Source: Dirofilaria immitis
Lineage: Eukaryota; Nematoda; Chromadorea; Rhabditida; Onchocercidae
Reading direction: 5' to 3'
DNA length: 64,000 nucleotides
Assembly: GCA_024305405.1 (NCBI GenBank)
Contig: JAKNDB010000103.1
Location: 930,001 to 994,000 of the forward strand
Shown in pieces: positions 12,201-22,900 of this stretch; positions within the stretch are counted from its first letter, which is position 1; the number at the start of each line of letters is the position of its first letter. The notes beneath the pieces are model-generated. The model did no database searches. It was given only the letters and a program-made list of their open reading frames with translations, and had not been told where the DNA came from. The position numbers and the translations under genes were made by a program.

Positions 12201-15134
12201 CTCATCAATAACTGTTAGTAGAAGATCATCATCTGCTTGTTTTGTTACCACAACATAGTTGCATAAAAAACTTTTAAGAAATTCGTAGAGATCTTGAACT
12301 TGTTCTTCTTTCACGCTAAATAAACGACAGATCTAAAAAAATACTAGCTAAGCTAATTAAATAAAAATGTTGAGAATTGTACCTAAATTTACTGCTATTG
12401 AGAATTGTACCTAAATTTACTGCTGAACATTTTCTGATTCGTAGAAATTACCAAGACCTTAAAAGGATAAAATTCTAACTTCAGTACTATTAAGAGAAAC
12501 ACCAAAAGAATGTCGGTATGCATCTTTCATTTCAGAAAAATTCATTTGACCACCATGTTGTTCAATGAGTTTTAGTAATCGCTTTCTGCCCTGAAATGAA
12601 TAAGACGATTTATTCTCCAAGTAAATTCAGGCTCCAAAAATTAAAATATTAAGCTTAAGTGTAAAAGCAACTAAAATTTTATTTCGTGATTCTTAGAACT
12701 GGATAAGATTTATATTCAATATCTTACTGCAGCGAATGCAATAACTGCTAGCAAATGCAGAAACATATCAAGTTAATTTAAAAACTTTTCAATAAGACGA
12801 GCAGCATAGCAAGAGCAGCATAGCAATTTTAGACGGATTTAAATCAGGCATTTTAAATAAACGAAAGCTCATATATTATTTGAGTATTCTAATATTCAGT
12901 TCTCCTTAAAATTTATGCGCTATTCTATTCACCAAATTATAGCGGCATTATGAAGATATGTTATGAACAGACTAAAATCACTATAAAGGTACGAGAGCAA
13001 AAATAAAAAATAAAATTTAAAAATAACAAAAAAATACAAGAGAATTTTTATAAGAAGATAAACAGAAACCTTCTGAGATCTCATCACTCCATCACTCTCA
13101 CTTTTATTTAGATATGATTGTCGCTGGATTCCTGAAGATATTCCAAATATAATTCCAAATCAACATAATGAAATTTACAACATGCAAACCATACGAAATG
13201 AACAATCGAATTTTTCTTTTCCTTTTATACTATGCAGGATAACCAAGAATTATCAAATTCTCAATTCTAATATTTAATTGAAAAATCGATCTGCACCCTT
13301 TTTACAGCATTGAAAGGTAGATAAAAAGAACTAACAAGAAACAGCAGTTCAGATAAGCTAAAATGAAGAAACCTGATACTGAAGGAGCGGAATGATTATC
13401 GTAATTATAATTTCGTTGAGTGGACATGAACTGATATTTGTTTGAAGCTTGGAGAGGTGTAATAAGTTCTAACTGTTGGTTTTCAAAAGCATAAGATCCG
13501 GGATACCTCAATAATAGGATTGTTAAATTATTAAGCAAATGCTTATTAATTATTAAATTACTAGAAATAATTCAATAATTTTCTTTCTGAGTCTGATCAT
13601 AGGATATAGTAACTGCCAAAAGTCTCCTGATTTAGGAGAGCGTAGATCCTTCAGACAAAATAATACTTTCGTAGTTCGGTTGCTTAAATACAACAGCTTT
13701 ACTTCAGTTGGCAGATTGAATCTAATCAGTTAGATCAAAAAGGCATGAAGCAGATCGAAAGAAATCAATAGTACAAATTTGACTTGTTAACCAATCAGAG
13801 TTAATTAACCACGACCTTGAAATTGTATGGAATGTTGCTTTAGAATTTGTTTGGGGTGCACTTTTTAAAATCTTATCCGAATTTGCTTGAAATTGAGTCG
13901 CTATTTGATCTGAGATTATCTGAGCTGTGTTAGACAATTTCTTATTTGCAGCTTTAATAAAACTAGGCCGAATTGATGCAACTGGAAGCGACCGATATTC
14001 TCCTTAATTATTTTTCTTAATTAATTTTTCTTAATTAATTACTTAATTAATTTTTTCAATAAATAATATGCAGCAATCTGCTACCATTAATTGAAACACC
14101 AAAATATCTGAGAGAAGTTTGGACAATATAATTAATCACGAAAAGATCAAAGCTAAAAAATTTAGCTCTTCAAAATTTTATTTATATCAGATAAGAATAG
14201 TAGCAATCGCTTTTTCTCTAATTACGATTTGAAACTAAAAATTATTGAAAAAAAAACTGAGTAAAAAACGGGACGAAACAAAAAAGAAAAAAAAGAGGAA
14301 ATATCACACCTTTACCAAATGCAGGCATTGGAGCATGAAATCTTCGCGTCGGCTTGGGATTTCGAGATTTTGTATTGCGAACAAGATTTAACATTTCTAT
14401 GGTATTTTCATCGCCAGTTGCGAAATATCGTCCATTTTTACAGACAATCCCACCTTCCCCTGCATTGTTGGTGAAATAAGTAATGACTGTAAATCCTTGA
14501 AGCCATGGTCTTCTGGACGCAAATTGTTACCATATAAATCCCTTCAAAAAATTCCTATCTGATTTAGGTTTCAACTGCAAAAAGCGAATGAAAAGAGAAA
14601 AAGATTCTTAAACTACGCCAAAAAAATTATGGACATCTACGAAAAAGGCTAATTATAAAAAGAGAAATTACAAAAAGTAATTAGGTAATATTAATTCTCC
14701 TATCATTCATTGAAATTTTCAAACATGTTATGTTAAAAATATCTATATCAAAATTAAACCATCTATGCCTGACAATACTTTATTTTCAGATTTTATACAA
14801 TGGAAAGATTCCTATGCAAATCAGATTTATTAATTAGACTAGAAAATTTTCATTTACCTTATTGAAAAAGGTAAGTAAAGCAAATATTTGCTATATAATG
14901 AGTGTGCTATGCAAATCAAAATCATAATATTTATTTAGTTGAACTTCGCGCACCTATTTAAAAAAATAATTTAAAAATAAGTACTTGTATAATCGACATA
15001 AGTCATTCCTTGTGCATCCATTTTTTCGGAACCAATCACCGAAACAATCCGAATTTTTAAATCTTCTAACGATAACATTTCTAATTCAGAGAATATTTTC
15101 TTTTCGCACAATTAATAGACAATCCTTCCTTTTC
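9246..15134 (-). CDS. LOTUS/OST-HTH domain protein (multi-exon, 3' end unresolved)
   Basis: Exons, 5' to 3' on the minus strand: 14985-15134, 14316-14558, 13816-13981, 13380-13506, 12480-12590, 12185-12332, 11677-11733, 11212-11375, 10575-10706, 10447-10522, 10261-10367, 9906-10040, 9689-9845, 9246-9400. Phases agree across nearly all junctions. The first two exons form a LOTUS winged helix (LEDLKIRIVSVIGSEKMDAQ, then GMTYVDY, then LYGNNLRPEDHGFKDLQSLL, and an NGRYFATGDENTIEML tail). A second LOTUS-like module starts RLLKLIEQHGGQMNFSEMKD and continues with VKEEQVQDLYEFLKSFLC; a third winged-helix-like module reads YDLLIEAGRPLSKDELLKKL. Linkers are Ser/Asn/Gln-rich and probably disordered. LOTUS proteins of this kind bind RNA G-quadruplexes or Vasa helicase in germ granules; that role here is inference. 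Exon 14316-14558 carries two frame breaks. The true start (perhaps ATG at 15076-15078) and last exon are uncertain. Confidence 0.7.
12371..12424. repeat. Two-copy 28-bp direct repeat in an intron
   Basis: The 26-base word TGAGAATTGTACC/TAAATTTACTGCT occurs twice, 28 bases apart, identical in both copies. It lies in the intron between LOTUS-gene exons 12480-12590 and 12185-12332. It looks like a recent tandem duplication. Confidence 0.85.
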
Positions 15135-17490
15135 CTGAAAATGTTCTGAAAACAAACATCTGAATTTTTTTAAAAACATATTTTAAGAAATTTGTAAATA
15201 ACGATAAAAAGCATTTTCTATTTTATGCATGCAGGCCAAATTTATAGATTCATAAAAAATAAAATGAGAAAATTTAAAGGAAGAAGGAAGATCTTATTTC
15301 TTGTTTCTTCTTCGATTTTTTAATCAAAACTGTAAAATTCCTATTTTTAATTGCCTTTCAGTTTATCTTCTATATTTTAGAATTTATCACTAAAGAAAAT
15401 AATACTAATCACTCCATTATCAATCCCTTATCAACGCCATTTTCAATCCCTCAGTCTTGGACAAACTTTTTATCCCCACAGTGAATCAAACATTTCTCTA
15501 TGCATACTATAAGCAGACAATAATTCTGATTCTGATACAATATTATAGCTTTTTATAATTCATGTTTGGTTAATGGTATAAAATATGATATATGCAACAA
15601 GTGTATTACACACCAAATTTTGGATTCCCTAAGTCAAAAAAAGATTTAAATCTAAACCCTTGCATGCAAGAAAGCTTTCTTTTCTTTTTATTCAATTTTA
15701 TTCAGGAATTGCACATGAAATAATGCCATATGTTTGGCTATTTTGATTTATGTTTGGCTATTTTATTTCTATCTATTTAATTCAATAAGTTATTATCTAT
15801 AAAATTATCGATTATTATCTATAAAAATAGTGAAAAATTGCTGGGAAAAAAGGATAAATTCCGGTTAAATTAATTATTGCAGAAACAAAGGCTTATCATG
15901 AAAGCGATCTAAACAAAGAAGTCGAAAAACAATATCATATGATTACCGGAAAAATCGAAAAATTTTACGAATTCTAAATATGTTGTAAATACTTTAGTAT
16001 AACTTAAGCCTTTATTCTCTAATCTTCCCATCTGCTAACAACGCTTATAAACATTGTTCAAAATGCTACAATCATTCGTTCATCTCTTCTTTGTCCCGAC
16101 AATATACTCTTTGTATATAATTAACTTGTAAACCACCTCCCACTATAGAGAACAATGATCATCCATATAAACTTGTATTCACTCCACAATAAATTTTCTA
16201 AATGAAGAACAAAGTAGCGATTAGTTCTACCACTAATATTTTTGATAATCTCCTTATAATGATCAATCGATATTTTATCGTAATTGTGATATTCACTTGC
16301 GTCATGTCATAAAAATTTCCTCAACAATACATCAAAAATACGAACCTAATGATTTTTTTCAGTTATTACAATTATACATAGAAACAATATCACTGCTTTA
16401 TTAGTGAACTTTGAGGAAAAAATCTAATTTATCTTAAATCCATTAATGATACGATATTCCCACAGCTAATAGATTGATAAGACAAATTACTCTCAATATT
16501 CATTCATGATCAATTATAATTATAATTATGCTAATATCTTTATTAAGAAAAAAAACCGAGAAAAGTAATTAAATATTCATCAACAGACAAATAAACGATT
16601 AGTCAAACGATACAGAAATACGGTACAAATGTCAGCGACACAGAAATATTATACAATGAAAGATTAACGAAGGTAAATTATTAGAAAGTTTCCAAGATTT
16701 CCAATAAAAGCAAACGTTATTTATAAAAACTGACAAGTGTTTTTAAAGAACAAACATTAACAAAAGAAAAATCAGGTAACACTTATGAGTATTGGAAAGA
16801 ACATAGCTAATTGTTCTAAAATCTATAGCATTTCGGCTCCATTATTTTCATTTTCGTTCTATGCGACAAATAAGGAGAGAACAAATTTGCAGATATTTTA
16901 AGATTTTTGAAATAACAAATGCGATAAGGTATATTTTATCCAAGGCGGATAAAGTAAGTCAAGAATATAAGATTTTCGACTAAAATAATTTAATTTTATA
17001 TTTAAAATAGTTTGATATTAAATAGCAATTTTTTAATTTAATATAATAAATGGAATCAATTTCTGTTTAAAAAGCATGAAATGAAATACTTTTAGGAAGA
17101 GTGTAAATTTAATAATAGGCATAGTTCATCTTACTGATCATTTTATCCATTTTACTAATCATCATGTTTATTTTACTATCAACTACTGAAGTCTTTCTAT
17201 TTTGTTTGATGTTATCTTATCTTTTAATTCTCTCTCATTTCAAATATTATTTCTTTGTCTTACGTACTTTTGATACTTTATGAGCAATAATGGACTTATC
17301 TAAAATAGCATATTCATTTATTCAAAATTTTAATTATTTATCTGTTCATTTTATACTTATCGGTAAAAATACTATCGTATTTGCAACCATATAACCTTAA
17401 TTTAACTTAGTATTATTTATCCATTTATGCTATCCGTAAATCATTTAATTTTTCACTAATTAATTTTGCAGTATAAAAGCTTACATTGCA
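15135..17490. other. Intergenic, no supported gene
   Basis: AT-rich, stop-dense in all frames. A 16-base word TATGTTTGGCTATTTT is duplicated at about 15729-15763, and ATTATCTATAAAA-like words repeat at 15790-15830. Upstream exons or the promoter of the minus-strand LOTUS gene could lie here, but I could not identify them. Confidence 0.4.
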
Positions 17491-17499
17491 TTTACTGGA

Positions 17500-18110
17500 A
17501 TTATATTATCCATGGAATTTTGACTTTCAAACTTGTTGAAATTCTGATCGTAGCATCGCGTTGATTTTTGCTTTCTGCAAGTTTATAAACTCGCTTAATT
17601 TCAGTTTGACTCCATTCATCCGATGCTTTAAAAGAAACGCTTAGTTGAGTAAGGTTTAAACAAATTTAGATGTTTGAAGAAACAACTTATCTATTAGTTC
17701 CAAGAATCAGATTCAGTTTCTAATTTGATTGTCATATCAGTAGATATTTTTTTGCAAACTTGCTCAGGCTTGATTCCAAAATAGCCAGAATAGTCAGCCA
17801 TATTTTTCAAAGATTTTTGAAAAATAAAGCTAAAAGAAGAAGACGAAAAAGTCCAGTTTTATTTTTTGAAAAGAAAATATTGGCGCTTACGAAAGAGCAA
17901 CCTCTCCAAGCTCTTACTGAGATTTGCGATCTATTTCATATACATTTCAACACAATAAATAAAAGTGACCATGACTCAGTCTCTTCAAATTGAAAGAATT
18001 AGAAGAAGAAACTTTATCCATCAATTTTCAAGGTGTAAAGTTGACCCGTCAATCAAGGCACAAACTTGGTACAATTGTTCCTCCTTTGTTTTCAATTTAT
18101 GTAAGCGAAA
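17500..18110. other. Unassigned coding-like block
   Basis: Base composition is more balanced than its flanks and both strands hold coding-like text. On the + strand the frame 17760-17993 reads through KKILALTKEQPLQALTEICD, stops, and continues in another frame (about 17978-18098) as LKELEEETLSINFQGVKL and HKLGTIVPPLFSIY up to a good donor (GTAAGCG). On the minus strand 17540-17640 gives SDEWSQTEIKRVYKLAESKN and 17705-17790 gives GIKPEQVCKKISTDMTIKLE followed by a stop. The two strands cannot both be coding. I recognise no domain. It may be a small gene with a frame error, or an old transposon piece. Confidence 0.3.
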
Positions 18111-18462
18111 ATGAAAATCATAATAATTATTCCCATAAATTTTTGCATTAAAGCATGAGTGCAACATCTTTACTTTCTATCTATTTGAAACTTTTACAAT
18201 TTCAAAGAAAATTAAAGCAATCATATACGATGTGTTACAATAAACAAATATAATACAATAAATAAATATAAATTCACATATATGTTATGAATTAATGAAC
18301 GCTCATTTTAACTCACAAATTTAACTTTAATATGCTTTTCGAAGAAATTTCAATAATAAAAAAATTCAAACTCTTAAAATTATCGGGAAAAATTTGATTT
18401 CATGGCTGATTAAGTTATAACAAAATGTTGGATAATGCCGAATAAAAAAAATACATCGATTT

Positions 18463-19925
18463 TTATTGAGAATCATAGAAATCATCGTTTCGTTTTCCAA
18501 ATCTCATCCATTTCGCAGTTGGTACCCTTTTACCGAAGCGCATCCATTTGGTATTAGGTAATCTCTTTCCAAATCTCATCCACTTAATATTGGGTGTACG
18601 TAAATTTCTGATGAAATCATACTGAAATAATTTCCTAATTTTAAAATTTTAAATAAACAATAAACAATAAAAGAAATCTTTAAATAATTAATCGATATCC
18701 ATATTATTAGAATCCTTAGCAGTTGTTTACAGCATACTGAAACTATATCGCCAGTTTTATTGAAAAAAAGTGTGCTCAAAATTAATTCAAATTTAATTTT
18801 TGAATATATAAGTATATTCAAAAATCTTGCTAAATCGTTAGATCTATCCTAAGGATATGATACTCTAAATAATTTATAATTCTATGTATAATATTGCAAA
18901 TAGAAGTTTTTAGCACTTCACAATATATATGAATCTTAAATTATAATGTAACAACATCATGATCGTTTCATATTTTATTTAATATTTAATTTATTATGAT
19001 ATTTACCACTGATAGCATTGATCAGATCATTTCGTTTACTAAATTGTTGCATTTTGAACTTTCTACTAACTAATTTTACACTATTTTCAAATGTTTTTTT
19101 GATCAACAGGAAACAGATTAAAATGAAATTTATTATTTTCGATCAAAAAATGAATAATTTTCTATTATAAATAAGCGTTAATTAATTACTATTTACTGCT
19201 AATATAAACAATAATATGGGAGAAAAATCCTTCCTTCATTTGAATAAACAGCTTTATCATATTTATCATCTATTAGTTAACTTAATAAAATGAATAATTT
19301 TTCCCTAAACAAATTTATAAGTAATAATTAGGATAAAATAAGAAATAAATTTTCATTTCATCAATAATAATTCTAATTTTCATTTCATCAATAATAATTC
19401 ATTTAACATTTAATTCATAAATGGAATAATTTATGAAGTCGTAATTTGCAAGGATTGGCTCATTGTTCAAGTAATTTAAAAATATTTATTAATTTTGCTT
19501 TATTTATCCATAAGAATATACATTTGTCTTTAGATATATACTCAATTGTATTCATATATTTTTAATTTAATTCAATTCAGCTACATTTATTTCTATGTAT
19601 TTCATTATATTTTTGATTTAAATTTAATGACAAAGGAACGAAGTGCATATAACATGGTCATGAATTAATATACCTAAAATTCAAAACGAATTGAAAATAT
19701 AGGTTGAGCTAATTTTGATTGGTTCAAGCATCATTTTAATCTCGATTGCCCAAATCTTCGCTTATTATTTAGTTAATGTTTAATCAAATAGTGATAACAA
19801 AAAGTTTAACATACATCATTATCCGATGCAACTATTAATGGATTCACATCCATTGAAGCTGTTAAGATAAGAGCCATTGAAGCAATAAACAAAGTGATGA
19901 TAAGTTTCGACTCATTCAACTGCAT
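18463..19925 (-). CDS. flp-22: FMRFamide-like neuropeptide precursor FLP-22
   Basis: Complete two-exon gene: exon 1 is 19815-19925 (37 codons from ATG), exon 2 is 18463-18621 (52 codons plus stop TAA), joined in phase 0 by a GTATGT donor and a TTATTTCAG acceptor; 89 residues in all. Exon 1 encodes a signal peptide ([18 protein letters not shown]). Exon 2 encodes three tandem peptides, each ending in KWMRFG followed by a KR cleavage site: [20 protein letters not shown] and [10 protein letters not shown]. After removal of basic residues by carboxypeptidase the Gly would be amidated, giving xPxxKWMRF-NH2. C. elegans flp-22 carries three SPSAKWMRF-amide copies, so this is its ortholog by motif and copy number. 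The first peptide is released after a single Arg (NLR). The short tail after the last KR is acidic. Products are expected in dense-core vesicles of neurons. Confidence 0.93.
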
Positions 19926-19985
19926 TTTTGATTCTGCACACAGTTCTTATATGAATTTTTCGCTTCAATCAGAAGATCTGTAAAC
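19926..19985 (-). promoter_or_regulatory. Candidate 5' splice or trans-splice acceptors of flp-22
   Basis: Reading the minus strand, a GTGTGCAG lies 9 bases before the start codon, and a stronger TTTTTTGTTTACAG lies about 60 bases upstream (near 19980). In nematodes such acceptors close to an ATG often receive a spliced leader. Which one is used cannot be told from sequence. Confidence 0.4.
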
Positions 19986-22900
19986 AAAAAAGAATCATAA
20001 AAATTTTAGGCTTTAAGAAAGATCTAACAAGAAACACTTAAATAGGCGAAGAAAAATCATTAGTATAATGATAACACAAGAGTTGGTCCTTGAATTCTCG
20101 CAAAGATACAAGTAATGCCTCTGAATTTTTAGTTATAACAAAAAGTATCATTTGAAATCAACACCTAGCAAATTATAATTATAGCAATTTTGTAAAATGC
20201 TGATGGAGTAAGAAAGTAATGCAGCAATTTAAGCATAAATACATTAATATTTTTTGAAGCATTAAAATCATATAATCCTATTTGTACTGTTGTTTCATAT
20301 ATCATCCAAAATGATAGTATTAAAAAAAGAAATGATAAAAGGCACAGCTAATTATCGAGTATAGTCATATTGTAGTTTACTTATCTTATCCAATGAAAAT
20401 ATTTTTCAATTCAAAATCATACAAGTGTATAATAAATAAAAATGTCACTAAACCATATTTCATTTTATTGATTTATATTAAATTCAGAAAAATAAGGAAT
20501 AATGAAAAAATCATTATTTACTCCATCATTATATCTCGAATAAAATCTATCGTTTTGATATCAACTGCTCTAAAACAATCAATTAAAGCCTAGGCCTAGA
20601 ATTTGTGAAATAATTTTTTAATAAATAGGCAAAGGAAGAGCAATTAAGTAACAGAAGAGAAAAGTGGTATGAGAAAAGAAAAAAAGCGAAAAAGATCATA
20701 ATTTTCATCAAATTATCTATTAGAAATTATATATTTAGAGATATCTGTTAACGAATTATTTCATAAATCCGAGACTTAGTCTCTAATTGATATTGTTTTT
20801 TCATTCATATCTTTTATTTATTTCTGAATCTTTAAATCGAAGTTACGGCATGAGTATCGATACTCATGCTTTTAGTCGTACTGTAGTTTCGATTTAGGAA
20901 CTCAAAAGGGAAAAATCTATGTGTTATAACGATATGACTTATCAGCATCCGACATCACTTTTATCATCTCGTAGTAATTTGACCAACTGTCGACTGAAGA
21001 CTGAAAAAAATTTTAATCCTAATTCCTAACTATTAGATCGTAAAAGTATTGTTTGGATATAAAAAGTGATAATTCTCTGCTTGATTTTGTTGTATTTTTA
21101 TGATTAATGTTACATTAATGATAAAAGACGATGAAAATGAAATGAGTGAAGGATGCATAGATAATATCTTATCAGTTCATTTTCAGATCTTTTTTTATCA
21201 CTTACATTCTTCATTCATCGTCAGCAATTAATAGCTAAATACATAAAAGGAAGAAATGAAATCAAATATAATAGAAAATGCAAAATAAAATAAAATAAAC
21301 GAAAAAAATCTTGAAAAAAAAGAGAAAATTAATCAAATTTATGCAAGAAAAATAATAGAAATAGTAATTAAATTTTATTTTTTTTCAAAAATTTTAATGA
21401 CAAGAAAATAATAGTAATATTTGCAAAAAAGAGGACCTATTTGTTGGCCAAATTAAAAAAAATTTCATCAATTAAATTGCTTAGAAATTATAATTAAATT
21501 TCTATTCATCGATTATACATTTGAATATTTCGATGGTAAAATATGCTGATGGAAATATTATATAAAATAATTCATCCTACCGAAGAAAACATATTTATTT
21601 ATTTACTTATTTTTCTCTTTTTCACTTTATATCATACTACTACGAGAGCATTTAAAATTTATAATTTTAGCAAAAGAAAATATAACAAAAAATATTTGAA
21701 TATTGAATACATCATATGGAACACATAGCATATGCATTTCATATATCAAATATGTAATTTAAATTTAAAATCAAATATAATATATTTTAAGCATTCATTA
21801 AGTTACTGTTATAATCAAAAATTTTAACTAAGCAATAAATATTATGGAAAACAGAAGATCATAAATGGAATCGATTGCACTTTGATCAGGGAAAAAATTG
21901 AATAATCTTTAATGGTTCAATTACTTTATTTAATAAATCATTCAACAATTAAAATTTCTCTTATTTCTTTACAAAAAAAAGAGATCAAAACAACAAACGG
22001 ATAATTTAAATCTCTTTTTTTTCATATCTTCCAACATTTTTCTTAAAACCAATTGAAAAATTTAATTCTTTAAAATTTGAATTTCTATAATAGTTTAGAA
22101 GACTAAATAATTCAATTATTTAATGAACTAATACATCATTTAGTTCCATCTTTTAGTACTAAACAATGATGACAAAAATTTTTCAAAATAATGCTATAAA
22201 TTTTATTAAGCAACCCTTTTAAGGCTTAAATTCAAATAACTCCTCCTATGTTGAACTCCGCCTATTTAATGCTGATTTCTACTACCAATGCATGATATCG
22301 ATTAGTTCTTCATAATAGTGAGATAAATAAATATAATCAGTTTTTATCGATCTCTTTTTCTATTTAATAAATCAATATCAAAAAACGAAAAAATTGCATA
22401 TATTTGAATTTTTGATTTCATATTTTTTCTCACAAAAGAAACAAAAAGAAAAAATTTCATTCCTTGAAATTTTACTAATTTATTTATTAATAAACCTAAA
22501 TGACTTTTTGATTATAAAATCACTAAGGTTGATGATAGATTATGTGAAAGTCAAAAAATTCGATAGAATGACTATCCATTTTCCTTATGTGAAGCATAGA
22601 ATTCAGGAAACTTTTTTCCATAAACTCTAATTTTTAAACAATTAATTTATCGCAGCATAAATTCATAAACCTTCACGACTGTGGGAAAAGTTTATAAATA
22701 GTTCATTCATAAATGTCAATTGAACTTTGATCCTACTTATTTTAAACGGGACAATGAATATTAATAGTTTCTAAATTCATTTTTATCTGATCTAAAATAT
22801 GTTCTTTTATCATTTTAACATTTTTTCTTTCCCTCTATTATCATTTTTATCTCTTTTAACTCTTATCAGTATCATAATGCAATAAATCATTCAGATCGGA

